Source: Arthrobacter cupressi
GTDB taxonomy: Bacteria > Actinomycetota > Actinomycetes > Actinomycetales > Micrococcaceae
Direction: 5' to 3'
DNA: 64,000 bases
Assembly (NCBI RefSeq): GCF_900099975.1
Contig: NZ_FNEI01000003.1
Location: 156,338-220,337 of the forward strand
Positions 43,807-53,272 of the stretch are shown piece by piece. The notes under the pieces are model-generated. The model saw only the letters and a program-made list of their open reading frames with translations. It was not told where the DNA came from and ran no database searches. The position numbers were made by a program, and so were the translations under genes. How positions within the stretch are numbered: the stretch's first letter is position 1; each line of letters starts with the position of its first letter.

Positions 43807-44460
43807 TTACTCCCACCGGATGGTCACCGGCAGGCTGCTTGTGCTGGCTGACATTTCACGTTCAGTGCCGCGGACCGCCACGGCAAAGTGCTGGAGTTCG
43901 TCGGCCGAGGCCAGGACCTCGAAGTGGCCGGTGGCGTCGCTGACGACGGCGGTGGCGGACGAATGCGCGCGGATGTAGGCGTTGGGGATGCCTTTGTTGT
44001 GGATGTCCACCAGGCGGCCGTGGATGCGGCGGGCCACCGTGGTGCTGGCGATGAGGGGTTCGAGTACGGGTGGGCCGGAGGGCTCCTCGAAGGGAAGGGA
44101 CACCGGGACCCGGACCAGGAAGCCCAGGCCTTCGCGGATGCTTGCCTGGTATTCGCCGGGCTCGAATTCCCCGGCGGAAACAACGGAGTACTGGCTGTGG
44201 CGTTCCACGACCAGCAGCAGTTGCTCCATCAGGGTCAGGCATTCCGGGCCGCGGGCTTCGATGGCCACCTTGAGTTCCAGGTCCAGCAGCGGGCCCTTCC
44301 TGCGAGAGCGGCCCACCCGGTTCAGCGCGACGGTGCGGACGGTCACCGCCGCGTCGGGAGGGGAGGGCTCGCCTTCGTCCTCGTGGTGGACCTGCGCAGG
44401 TTTCACGGCGTCCGAAAGCAGCCCGAGCAGTTCGGTCAACGAAGCTTGCACAATACCCAC
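43807..44460 (-). CDS. Pvc16/DUF4255-like cap protein with an extra C-terminal beta domain
   Basis: The 217-residue product has an N-terminal DUF4255 (Pvc16) type half, with a helix LLGLLSDAVKPA and strands TVALNRVGRSRRKGPLLDLELKVAIEARGPE, then a C-terminal stretch (RIHGRLVDIHNKGIPNAYIRAHSSATAVVSDATGHFEVLA) that matches carboxypeptidase-regulatory-like Ig domains. In PVC and Afp the Pvc16 homologue caps the particle end and ends tube and sheath growth. It is the first eCIS gene; the GTG at 44460 follows GGGGTG. The Ig-like tail could be displayed at the distal end. Confidence 0.68.
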   Translation of the reverse strand: MGIVQASLTELLGLLSDAVKPAQVHHEDEGEPSPPDAAVTVRTVALNRVGRSRRKGPLLDLELKVAIEARGPECLTLMEQLLLVVERHSQYSVVSAGEFEPGEYQASIREGLGFLVRVPVSLPFEEPSGPPVLEPLIASTTVARRIHGRLVDIHNKGIPNAYIRAHSSATAVVSDATGHFEVLASADELQHFAVAVRGTEREMSASTSSLPVTIRWE

Positions 44461-44569
44461 GGTGGCACCCCAGTCGACAAGGTGGTCCAGTACAGCGGTT
44501 GTGCTTAGGTTACTCCCGGGACGGCCCGTCAGTCACGGGGTTTTCAGGGTATATCCATTCGTTTGAGGA

Positions 44570-45499
44570 TTAGGCCTGGCTCCGCCACCAGGCCACCGTG
44601 GCCGCGGCGGCCTCGGCCAGCGGGGTCGGCGCCATACCCAGCTTCGCCTGGCTCGCGGCCGAGTCCATGACGAACGGCCGTTCGAACTGGTAGAGCAGCT
44701 CGGCGAGCTCCCGCATGTCCGTGGATGCCAGTCCCAGGGTCTTCAGCAGCCAGCCCGGAATCGCGCCCAGTTTCACGGCGGGCAGTCCCGCCGCGGTGGT
44801 GAACGCCGTCGCGAGTTCCTGCTGGCTCAGGGCCGGTCCGGTGGGGGCGTGCAGCACCGAGTTCCACAGCTCCGGCGTCCGGGCGGCCTTGACCATGGCG
44901 GCGGCAAGGTCCGGCACGTAGGTGAAGGAATGCGGCTGGTGCGCGCTGCCGACCACCTGCAGTGACTTCCCTTTCAGCAGGGCCGGCACCATGCGCTCGC
45001 CGGCGTGGGAGGTGCGGACGTGCGGGCCGAAGAAGTCGCCGGCCGCCACGCTCACCGTGTCCGCCCGGTGCGTACGCCGCGCCTTGAGCAGTGCGGTGCG
45101 CACGCCCCGCTTGCCGCCGCCCGCTTCGCGCGGACTGTCCTCCCGCATCGGCATGTCCGGCTCGCTGTACGAGTAGAGGCTCTCCGGGAAGACGACGACG
45201 GCGCCCGCTTCCGCCGCCGCGTCGAGCACTGTCCGCTCGGCGCGGGGGAGTTCGGCCTGCCAGGCCTTCGCGGTGTACGCGGAACCGTGGATGCAGTGAA
45301 AAACGGCCGAAACGCCGTCGAAGGCGTCCGCCAGCTGGGCCGGGTCCGAGACATCGGCCTTGCGGTGCTCGATCAGCGGATGCTCGGGGCCGGAGCCGGA
45401 GCGGGTGAGCACGCGGACCCGGTGGCCCTGCTCCGCGAGGAGGCTGGCGACGGTCCAGCCGACGGGTCCGGCTCCGGTGACTGCGTACGTGGTGGTCAT
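44570..45499 (-). CDS. NAD(P)-dependent epimerase/reductase-like protein
   Basis: The 309-residue protein is an extended short-chain dehydrogenase (NmrA/epimerase type): the glycine motif TGAGPVGWTVASLL lies at the start, with a Rossmann fold and VRTSHAGERMVPALL, SFTYVPDLAAAMVKAA later. The active-site Tyr appears as SLYSYSEPD rather than the classic YxxxK, so catalysis may be altered. ATG 45499 follows AAGGAGT. It is divergent from a TetR gene with palindromic operators between, a common regulated pair. Confidence 0.82.
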   Translation of the reverse strand: MTTTYAVTGAGPVGWTVASLLAEQGHRVRVLTRSGSGPEHPLIEHRKADVSDPAQLADAFDGVSAVFHCIHGSAYTAKAWQAELPRAERTVLDAAAEAGAVVVFPESLYSYSEPDMPMREDSPREAGGGKRGVRTALLKARRTHRADTVSVAAGDFFGPHVRTSHAGERMVPALLKGKSLQVVGSAHQPHSFTYVPDLAAAMVKAARTPELWNSVLHAPTGPALSQQELATAFTTAAGLPAVKLGAIPGWLLKTLGLASTDMRELAELLYQFERPFVMDSAASQAKLGMAPTPLAEAAAATVAWWRSQA

Positions 45500-45535
45500 G
45501 GCTGGACTCCTTGGCTTGGGCTTCGCTGACGTATC

Positions 45536-45600
45536 GAGAGCAGTGCTCTCTCCATCCCAGAATGAACCTTGCCGACCGGCAAAGTCAAGAGCACTGCTCT
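45536..45600. promoter_or_regulatory. Two TetR operators between the epimerase and tetR genes
   Basis: GAGAGCA-G-TGCTCTC at 45536-45550 and AGAGCA-C-TGCTCT at 45588-45600 share the consensus AGAGCASTGCTCT and are centred 51 bp apart. The second site runs into a direct repeat GCTCTCTTTTGT (45596-45607 and 45615-45626). The pair suits autoregulation of both divergent genes by the adjacent TetR protein. Confidence 0.75.
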
Positions 45601-45640
45601 CTTTTGTCGACACCGCTCTCTTTTGTGGCATGCTGGGGGC

Positions 45641-46384
45641 ATGCCGTCCACCGCGAAACCCCAGGCCGCGAAACCCGAGTCCAAGGTCCCCACGCCCCGG
45701 GAGCGTGCGCGCGCGCAGACCATCGCCGACATCGTCAGGATCGGCCGCAGCCACCTTGCCCTCCACGGCGCGGCGGCCTTGTCGCTGCGGGCCGTGGCGC
45801 GGGATCTCGGCGTCGTGTCCTCAGCGGTGTACCGCTACGTGGAGAACCGCGACGAGCTCCTCACCTTGCTGTTGGTGGACGCATACAACGAGCTCGGCGA
45901 TGCGGTGGATGCCGCCGTCGATGTCCTCCCCGAAGGCGACTTCACCGGACGCTTCCACGCCTTGGGGCACGCCGTCAGGAACTGGGCGCTGCGCGAACCG
46001 GCCTGCTACGCCCTCCTGTTCGGCAGCCCCGTCCCCGGGTACCGGGCGCCCGGGGAGCTAACCACCGTGCCTGGCACCCGGGTGGTGTACCGCATGGTCC
46101 GCAACTTCGACGCCGCCTACCGCGCCGGTGCGCTGGCAGCCCCGGCCGGACCCGCCGTCGTCGTTCCCGGAACGCTGTCCCGCGACCTCGCCGCCATCCG
46201 GTCCGGGCTCGGCCTCGAGGTGCCGGAAGAACTGGTCACCCGCGGGGTGCTGATCTGGACCTCGGTGTTCGGGGCGGTCAGCTTCGAGGTGTTTGGGCAG
46301 TATGGTGCGGACACCTTCGCGGCCCGGGAGGAACTGTTCGCGCACCAGCTCGGGCTGCTCGCGGGAATCATCGGCCTGGCCTGA
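45641..46384 (+). CDS. TetR-family regulator
   Basis: The 247-residue protein has the TetR HTH (IADIVRIGRSHLALHGAAALSLRAVARDLGVVSSAVYRYVENRDELLTLLLVDAYNEL) and a TetR_C_13-like ligand domain. ATG 45641 is chosen because GGGGG precedes it and the longer frame extends upstream over the operator sites. It should bind the two palindromes upstream and repress the divergent epimerase-like gene. Confidence 0.85.
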   Translation: MPSTAKPQAAKPESKVPTPRERARAQTIADIVRIGRSHLALHGAAALSLRAVARDLGVVSSAVYRYVENRDELLTLLLVDAYNELGDAVDAAVDVLPEGDFTGRFHALGHAVRNWALREPACYALLFGSPVPGYRAPGELTTVPGTRVVYRMVRNFDAAYRAGALAAPAGPAVVVPGTLSRDLAAIRSGLGLEVPEELVTRGVLIWTSVFGAVSFEVFGQYGADTFAAREELFAHQLGLLAGIIGLA

Positions 46385-46400
46385 GGAGTAGGGTGGCTGC

Positions 46401-47210
46401 ATGGTTCGCGGCTTGGCAGACATCGGGGCGGAAGCCGTGCTGCTCGCCGGGGCCGGACGCGCCGTGCTGCTGCAAATCGCCGACCCCGCCGTAGGGCGTG
46501 GCGTGGCCGACCACAGCACCTTCGCCGGGCGCCCGCTTGAGCGGCTCGCTGCCACCATGGGCTACGTCTACGCCGTCGTCTACGGCTCCGAGGACCAGCT
46601 GGCTGCGATGCGGCGCGCCGTCAACCGTGCCCATGCGCCGGTCCGCAGGCAGCCCGACTCCGCGTCCGCCGGGTACAACGCCTTTGATCCGGCTTCCCAG
46701 CTGTGGGTGGTGGCCACCCTGTACGACACCGCCGTGACCGTCTACCAGCAGGTGCATGGAACGCTCGACGCCGGCACCGCGGACCGCATCTACCGTGAGT
46801 ACGCGCGGATCGGGACGGCCCTGCAGCTTCCCGCGGAGCTGTGGCCTGCCAGCCGTGCAGCCTTCGACGAGTACTGGGACGAGCGACTGGCGGGGCTGGC
46901 GCCCGGTCCCCACGCGGTGCGGGTGGCCCAGGCACTGCTACATCCAGTTGCGGGGCCTGTTTGGCTGCGCGCAGTGATGCCGGTGGCGCGGCTGCTTACC
47001 GCCGGGCTGCTCCCGGAGCCGCTGCGCGCCGCGTACGGACTGCCATGGAGCCCCCGCCGGCAACGGCTCTTCGAGGGCGTGATGCGCTTTCTTGCCGGAG
47101 TGTACCCAAGGCTTCCCCGGCGTCTCCGGCACTGGCCGAAGGATTACTACCTGGGCCGGATCGACGTGTCCAGCGTGCGGAGCATGAGCCGGAGTGCGAG
47201 CCATGCGTAG
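46401..47210 (+). CDS. DUF2236 / MpaB-type oxygenase family protein
   Basis: The 269-residue product is a DUF2236 protein: AVLLAGAGRAVLLQIADPAVGRGVADHSTF, FDPASQLWVVATLYDTAVTVYQQVHG and EYWDERLAGL hold the His and Asp residues that bind heme in the latex-clearing protein and MpaB relatives. Actinobacterial members are candidate heme oxygenases with unknown substrates. Its 3' end overlaps the DUF817 gene by 8 nt. Confidence 0.75.
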   Translation: MVRGLADIGAEAVLLAGAGRAVLLQIADPAVGRGVADHSTFAGRPLERLAATMGYVYAVVYGSEDQLAAMRRAVNRAHAPVRRQPDSASAGYNAFDPASQLWVVATLYDTAVTVYQQVHGTLDAGTADRIYREYARIGTALQLPAELWPASRAAFDEYWDERLAGLAPGPHAVRVAQALLHPVAGPVWLRAVMPVARLLTAGLLPEPLRAAYGLPWSPRRQRLFEGVMRFLAGVYPRLPRRLRHWPKDYYLGRIDVSSVRSMSRSASHA

Positions 47211-48111
47211 CCTGACCGCCGTCGAGCAGTTCCTGGACGAACGCGCCCACCGCTTCCTGGAACGCGCGCCCGCCGGCGGCCTGCGCTGGAAGCTTGCCGA
47301 ATTCCTGGTGTTCGGACTGAAGCAGGCATGGGCGTGCATCTTCGGGGCCCTGCTGCTGGCCGTGATCTTCGGGGCGCGGCTTTGGTACCCGGACGATGCG
47401 CCGCTTGCCAGGAACGACTTCCTTACCATCGCTGCCGTCGTCATCCAGATCGTCATGGTCGCCACCAAGCTCGAGACGCTGCGCGAGCTCCGGGTGATCG
47501 TGCTGTTCCACCTCGTCGGCACGGTCATGGAACTGTTCAAGACCGATGTCGGGTCTTGGAGCTACGAGGCCGAAGGGTTCCTGCGGGTCGGGGCGGTGCC
47601 GCTGTTCAGCGGGTTCATGTATGCCTCCGTGGGGTCCTACATGGTGCGCGTCTACCGGCTGTTCGACCTGCGCTTTGCCCGCTATCCCCGGCGCTGGATC
47701 ACTGCGATCGTGGCCCTCGGCATCTACGCAAACTTCTTCTCACACCACTACATGTTCGATTTCCGTTGGGTGCTGTTGGCGGCAGTGGTGGTGGTCTTCG
47801 GGCGCTGCGTGATGCATTTCAGGGTATTCCGGCGCGGCTTCCGGATGCCGCTGCTGGTTTCCTTCCTGCTGGTGGCGCTGTTCATCTGGATCGCCGAGAA
47901 CATCGCCACGTGGTCCCACGCCTGGCTCTACCCGAGCCAGGTGAACGGCTGGCACCTGGTGACCCCGGACAAGCTGCTGTCCTGGTTCCTGCTGATGATC
48001 ATTTCCGTGGTGCTCGTGGCCTGGGTGTACAAGCCGGTCCCGCCGGAGGCTGACGGTGTTCGACTTCCCGCGCCAGCGGCGGAGGGGGCGACGCGGCAAG
48101 CGGGGTCCTAG
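47203..48111 (+). CDS. DUF817 membrane protein
   Basis: The 302-residue protein has about seven to eight predicted helices and the DUF817 features: FLVFGLKQAWACIFGALLLAVIFG, LFHLVGTVMELFKTDVGSWSY and ENIATWSHAWLYPSQVNGWHLV. The many conserved His, Trp and Tyr residues suggest a metal or cofactor site, and the function is unknown. ATG 47203 has GGAG 9 nt upstream and overlaps the DUF2236 stop, so the two are coupled. Confidence 0.8.
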   Translation: MRSLTAVEQFLDERAHRFLERAPAGGLRWKLAEFLVFGLKQAWACIFGALLLAVIFGARLWYPDDAPLARNDFLTIAAVVIQIVMVATKLETLRELRVIVLFHLVGTVMELFKTDVGSWSYEAEGFLRVGAVPLFSGFMYASVGSYMVRVYRLFDLRFARYPRRWITAIVALGIYANFFSHHYMFDFRWVLLAAVVVVFGRCVMHFRVFRRGFRMPLLVSFLLVALFIWIAENIATWSHAWLYPSQVNGWHLVTPDKLLSWFLLMIISVVLVAWVYKPVPPEADGVRLPAPAAEGATRQAGS

Positions 48112-48168
48112 GCTTCGCCTCCGGCCTTGCTTCGAATTCGCCGGAGAGTTGCGGGGTCGCCGGAACCC

Positions 48169-48235
48169 TGCGGAGTCGCCGGAAAATTCCGGCGACCCCG
48201 CAGCATTCCCGCGATTTCGACGGCGGCCGCGCATC
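48169..48235. repeat. Dispersed palindromic repeat, copy 1
   Basis: This 67-bp stretch is 97% identical to 48729-48795. It contains a hairpin (tcgccggaa / ttccggcga) and continues CATTCCCGCG. Extra partial tandem copies of the left arm lie just upstream (from about 48137). Confidence 0.8.
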
Positions 48236-48305
48236 AGCGGCGGCCGCGCATCAGGGGCGGCCGCGCATCAGGGGCGGCCGCGCATCAGGGGCGGCCGCGC
48301 ATCAG
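48221..48305. repeat. 17-bp tandem repeat, five copies
   Basis: Five consecutive 17-bp units with the core GGCGGCCGCGCATCAG run from 48221 to 48305 (48221-48237, 48238-48254, 48255-48271, 48272-48288, 48289-48305). The first unit overlaps the end of palindrome copy 1. There are no spacers, so it is not CRISPR. Copy number probably varies between strains. Confidence 0.85.
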
Positions 48306-48307
48306 GC

Positions 48308-48603
48308 CTGCAAGTGGCACCGACGGCCCTGGTCTTCGCCGCGGGCTTTTCGAAGCCAAGTCCGGCGGGCGGCCTGCAATGGTTCGATGTCGGCCACGGA
48401 TTCGAGAGCTGCGCCCTCCGGCGCCGGCTGCCTGGTCCCTGCGCCACGAGTGCAATGCCGAAACCGCTGTGGTTTCCCGCCGCCAGCCAGGCGTCCTCGG
48501 TTTCGCGAAGCGTGACGTTCACCCACGTGCCGTCGATCCTGATGGACATGCTCGATCGAGGCAGGCGATCAAGAATGTCGTGCAGGCTGCAGGTGACCAT
48601 GGT
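48308..48603 (-). pseudogene. Possible decayed or frameshifted small gene
   Basis: On the minus strand, one frame reads like protein from about 48603 to 48440 (SLHDILDRLPRSSMSIRIDGTWVNVTL, then ETEDAWLAAGNHSGFGIALVAQG). A second frame takes over from about 48420 to 48302 (APEGAALESVADIEPLQ, then AARRTWLRKARGEDQG). Together they look like one protein broken by a +1/-1 shift. The region lies between two copies of a dispersed repeat. Neither part matches a family I know. The alternative is a short non-coding spacer, since high GC can mimic coding sequence. Confidence 0.3.
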
Positions 48604-48728
48604 CAAGGGGTGGACCATTGGCCGCCATGAACCAGTTCCGGCAGATGTCGTTGGCGTTACGCGTGGTTGTGGTGACTTCGATCTGCCGCCGGTTTGACCA
48701 CGGTTGGGGGCCGAAGTCGCCGGAGAAC

Positions 48729-48795
48729 TGCGGGGTCGCCGGAAAGTTCCGGCGACCCCGCAGCATTCCCGCGATTTCGACGGCGGCCGCGCATC
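48729..48795. repeat. Dispersed palindromic repeat, copy 2
   Basis: This copy matches 48169-48235 with two mismatches. Here the hairpin is perfect: a 17-bp stem (48728-48744 with 48747-48763) around a 2-nt turn. After the last repeat the DNA up to about 48900 shows no further feature. The interval 48112-49093 contains no confident gene. Confidence 0.8.
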
Positions 48796-48917
48796 CGCCC
48801 GCGCGCCCGGCCAGTAAGTGGCACCCAAGCCGGATGCCGCCGTCGGGCACGTTCTCCCACGGCGAAACGCCCTCGAAGCCGCGCCATTCCGGGGCCGGAA
48901 GCGAGCCCAAACACAGG

Positions 48918-48938
48918 GTTGAGCGAACATCACTCAAC
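48918..48938. promoter_or_regulatory. HAIR element 1 (HspR operator)
   Basis: GTTGAGC-N7-ACTCAAC (7-7-7) matches the HspR inverted repeat (CTTGAGT-N7-ACTCAAG). It lies just upstream of the -35 hexamer of the dnaK promoter. Confidence 0.85.
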
Positions 48939-48944
48939 TTTGAG

Positions 48945-48972
48945 TTGACTTAAATCGGCGCCTGAGTACAGT
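48945..48972 (+). promoter_or_regulatory. dnaK promoter
   Basis: TTGACT (48945-48950) and TACAGT (48967-48972) are separated by 16 bp. They lie between and partly inside the two HAIR elements, so HspR binding would block RNA polymerase. Confidence 0.7.
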
Positions 48973-48991
48973 TGAGTGCAGAACGCTCAAC
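48971..48991. promoter_or_regulatory. HAIR element 2 (HspR operator)
   Basis: GTTGAGT-N7-GCTCAAC is a second HAIR match, overlapping the -10 region and the start site, 53 bp from HAIR 1 centre to centre. Two sites allow cooperative HspR/DnaK repression of the operon. Confidence 0.85.
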
Positions 48992-49078
48992 TAGCCGAAT
49001 GTTGGGTGGTCACCGGCACTCCCCGCTAAGGAAGCGTGCCCGGGTGCAGTCTCGGACATCGGCGATTGAAAGCAGTGA

Positions 49079-50953
<1,875 letters not shown>

Positions 50954-50955
50954 CC

Positions 50956-51624
50956 ATGCCTCACCACGGCAACGAATCAGAGCACTCGGATTCGGAGCAG
51001 GGCAAGCCGGTCATCCGGGACAACCGCAAGGTTGACCCGGAGACCGGGGCCGCCCGGCATCCGCACCAGGAAGCAGCCCACGACGCCGGCACCCCCGAGG
51101 GCGCCGAAGGCGCGGCTGCCGAGGGCGATGCGCTGTCCCAGGCTGAGGAGATCCTCAACGGCGTCGAGGTTCCGGCTGAGGAGTCGGTGGCCACCGGCGC
51201 CTCGGCCCAGGCCGAAGCCGCGGAACTGCGCAACGACCTCCTCCGCCTGCAGGCCGAGTACGTCAACTACCGCAAGCGCGTTGAGCGCGACCGCGCCGTC
51301 GCAGGGGAAATGGCCGTCATCGGCGTCCTGAACTCCCTGCTTCCGGTGCTGGACGACATCGACGCCGCCCGCCAGCACGGCGACCTCGAAGACGGCCCCT
51401 TCGCCGCCATCGCCGCCAAGCTGGAAAACTCGCTGAAGACCTACGGGCTGGAACGGATCGACGCCACCGGCGTGGAGTTCGACCCCACCATCCACGAGGC
51501 CCTCATCCAGCAGCCGGGCCAGGACATCGAGGTGGACACGGTCAGCCAGGTGCTGCGCTCGGGCTACCGCTCCAAGGAGCGGGTCCTGCGCGCGGCCCAG
51601 GTGATTGTGGCTGTGCCGGCTTAA
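50956..51624 (+). CDS. grpE: Nucleotide exchange factor GrpE
   Basis: The 222-residue protein has an acidic, disordered N-terminus (about 85 residues), a long coiled-coil helix (NDLLRLQAEYVNYRKRVERDR), and the C-terminal beta domain (GLERIDATGVEFDPTIHEAL, EVDTVSQVLRSGYRSKERVLRAAQVIVA), as GrpE requires. It releases ADP from DnaK. It begins 2 nt after dnaK stops, so it is cotranslated with it. A 238-nt structured gap follows before dnaJ. Confidence 0.96.
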   Translation: MPHHGNESEHSDSEQGKPVIRDNRKVDPETGAARHPHQEAAHDAGTPEGAEGAAAEGDALSQAEEILNGVEVPAEESVATGASAQAEAAELRNDLLRLQAEYVNYRKRVERDRAVAGEMAVIGVLNSLLPVLDDIDAARQHGDLEDGPFAAIAAKLENSLKTYGLERIDATGVEFDPTIHEALIQQPGQDIEVDTVSQVLRSGYRSKERVLRAAQVIVAVPA

Positions 51625-51648
51625 GGTGAGCCGACCGCAAAGCGCGAA

Positions 51649-51808
51649 GCAGAGCATAGACCCCGGGAGTGGCCCTAAGGAGCTGGCCGAGGGTCCCAAT
51701 ACGAGCTTGCGAGTATTGGGAAGGCCAATCTCCGCTGCCGGAGCGTGGGCGGCTCGGGTCCGTAAGGACCGAGCCGCCCACGCGTAGGGGCGGGGGTCTA
51801 TGCTCTGC
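51649..51808 (+). ncRNA. Multi-branched structured element between grpE and dnaJ
   Basis: A perfect 16-bp outer stem (51649-51664 with 51793-51808) encloses at least three further hairpins: a 9-bp stem 51694-51702/51713-51721, a 5-bp stem 51730-51734/51739-51743, and an 18-bp stem with one bulged base, 51743-51761/51766-51783, closed by a GTAA loop. A short GGCC/GGCC pair (51671-51688) may add a fourth. The outer stem may extend by GCGCG/CGCGC past a small internal loop. No reading frame explains it. It is in the operon's transcribed strand. Confidence 0.6.
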
Positions 51809-51862
51809 GTAGCGCGCCGCAACCACAGCTAACGCAACAACAGACTTTGAAAGGACACACAC

Positions 51863-52825
51863 TTGGCAAGCCAGGACTGGGTTGAGAAGGATTTCTACGC
51901 GATCCTTGGAGTTGCCAAGGATGCGTCCGACGCCGATATCAAGAAGGCGTACCGTAAGCTCGCGCGCCAGTACCACCCGGACACCAACGCCGGTGATGCT
52001 GCCGCGGAGAAAAAGTTCAAGGACATCTCCGAGGCCTACTCGGTGCTGTCCGTCCCTGAGGACCGCCAGCAGTACGACGCCATCCGGGCCATGGGCGGCG
52101 CCCGCTTCGCTCCCGGCGCCGGCGGGCGCGGGGGCCCTGCGAACGGCGGCTTCGAGGACCTCTTCGGCGGCCTGTTCGGCGGTGCCCGCCAGCCTGCTGG
52201 TGCCGGAAACATCCCGCCCGAGTTCGCGGACCTTTTCGGCGGCGGCTTCGGTGGCCAGACCGGATTCCAGCGCGCCCCCCAGAAGGGTTCGGACCGGACC
52301 GCCACCACCAGCATTTCGTTCAAGGGCTCCATCCAGGGCACCACGGTGAGCCTGCGCGAAAGCAACGGCAACGTCATCGACGTCAAGATCCCCGCCGGAA
52401 TCAAGGACGGGCAGAAGGTGCGCCAGCGCGGCAAAGGCAACCCCGGCCCGGCGGGCAACGGCGACCTCATCATCACGGTGAGCGTCAAGCCCCATGATTT
52501 CTTCACCCGCGACGGCGACAACATTCGCGTCCACGTCCCGGTCACCTTCCCGGAGGCCGCGCTCGGCGGCGAAATCGAGGTTCCGACGCTCGACGGCAAC
52601 CACGTGAAGCTCCGTGTCCCGGCCGGCACCAATTCGGGCCGCACGCTCCGGGTCAAGGGCCGCGGCGTCCACACCTCCAAGGGTGAGGGCGACCTCCTGG
52701 TGACGGTCGACGTCGTCGTTCCCCAAAACCTGCCGAAGGATGCCGAGGAGGCCGTGAAGGCCTTTGCCGCAGCGACGGCGGACGCCAACCCGCGCCAGGA
52801 CCTGGCCGCCAAGGCCAGGCTGTAG
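51863..52825 (+). CDS. dnaJ: J-domain chaperone DnaJ without zinc fingers
   Basis: The 320-residue protein has a J domain (residues 9-72, with YHPDTN for the HPD motif), a Gly/Phe-rich linker with [12 protein letters not shown] and [11 protein letters not shown], and two C-terminal substrate-binding domains. The four CxxCxGxG zinc-finger repeats of type I DnaJ are absent, so it is a type II (DnaJ1/CbpA-like) co-chaperone. The start is TTG at 51863 with GAAAGG about 8 nt upstream. It is translated after the structured gap following grpE. Confidence 0.95.
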   Translation: MASQDWVEKDFYAILGVAKDASDADIKKAYRKLARQYHPDTNAGDAAAEKKFKDISEAYSVLSVPEDRQQYDAIRAMGGARFAPGAGGRGGPANGGFEDLFGGLFGGARQPAGAGNIPPEFADLFGGGFGGQTGFQRAPQKGSDRTATTSISFKGSIQGTTVSLRESNGNVIDVKIPAGIKDGQKVRQRGKGNPGPAGNGDLIITVSVKPHDFFTRDGDNIRVHVPVTFPEAALGGEIEVPTLDGNHVKLRVPAGTNSGRTLRVKGRGVHTSKGEGDLLVTVDVVVPQNLPKDAEEAVKAFAAATADANPRQDLAAKARL

Positions 52826-52834
52826 GAACCGGCC

Positions 52835-53251
52835 ATGGGCATCGACGTCAACCAGCCGATCTTCGTCATTTCCGTGGCGGCGGAGCTGGCTGACATGCAC
52901 CCGCAGACGTTGCGGCAGTACGACCGGCTGGGCATCGTCTCGCCCAGCCGTGCCCCCGGGAAGTCCCGGCGCTACTCGCAGCGCGACGTCGACCGCCTGC
53001 GCGAGGTGCAGCGCCTCTCCCAGGAGGGTGTTTCGCTTGAGGGGATCAAGCGCATCATGCAGCTGGAGAACCAGGTGGCCGCGCTGCAGCTGCGCGTGAG
53101 CGAGCTGACCGAAGAACTGTCACGGCGCCGGGATCCGCTGGATGCGCGGATCTTCGCCGCGGGAGCAGCCGGCGACGTCGTCAGCCTGGCCCGCGGCCAG
53201 CGTCCCCGCCCGCGGTCCCAGGCCGTTGTGGTCTGGCGTCCGCGGGACTGA
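52835..53251 (+). CDS. hspR: Heat-shock repressor HspR (MerR family)
   Basis: The 138-residue protein opens with the MerR HTH (VISVAAELADMHPQTLRQYDRLGIVSPSRAPGKSRRYSQRDVDRLREVQRLSQEGVSLEGI), then a coiled coil (LENQVAALQLRVSELTEEL) and a positively charged tail. HspR binds HAIR sites with DnaK as co-repressor. It is the last gene of the operon, 9 nt after dnaJ, and the HAIR sites upstream of dnaK are its targets. Confidence 0.95.
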   Translation: MGIDVNQPIFVISVAAELADMHPQTLRQYDRLGIVSPSRAPGKSRRYSQRDVDRLREVQRLSQEGVSLEGIKRIMQLENQVAALQLRVSELTEELSRRRDPLDARIFAAGAAGDVVSLARGQRPRPRSQAVVVWRPRD

Positions 53252-53272
53252 CCTTCCTCAGAGGGCGTTCGC

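Noticed and set aside
32198..44460. Prophage or type VI secretion
   Set aside because: There is no terminase, portal, capsid or integrase, and no TssJKLM-type membrane complex. Sheath, tube, Afp7-like, gp25, J and tail I genes in this order match eCIS.
44465..44565. Clear promoter of the eCIS operon
   Set aside because: The gap has TATACC-like and TAACCT-like words on the minus strand but no paired -35 at good spacing, so I cannot place a promoter.
48221..48305. CRISPR-like array
   Set aside because: The 17-bp units are adjacent with no spacers and no cas genes lie nearby. It is a plain tandem repeat.
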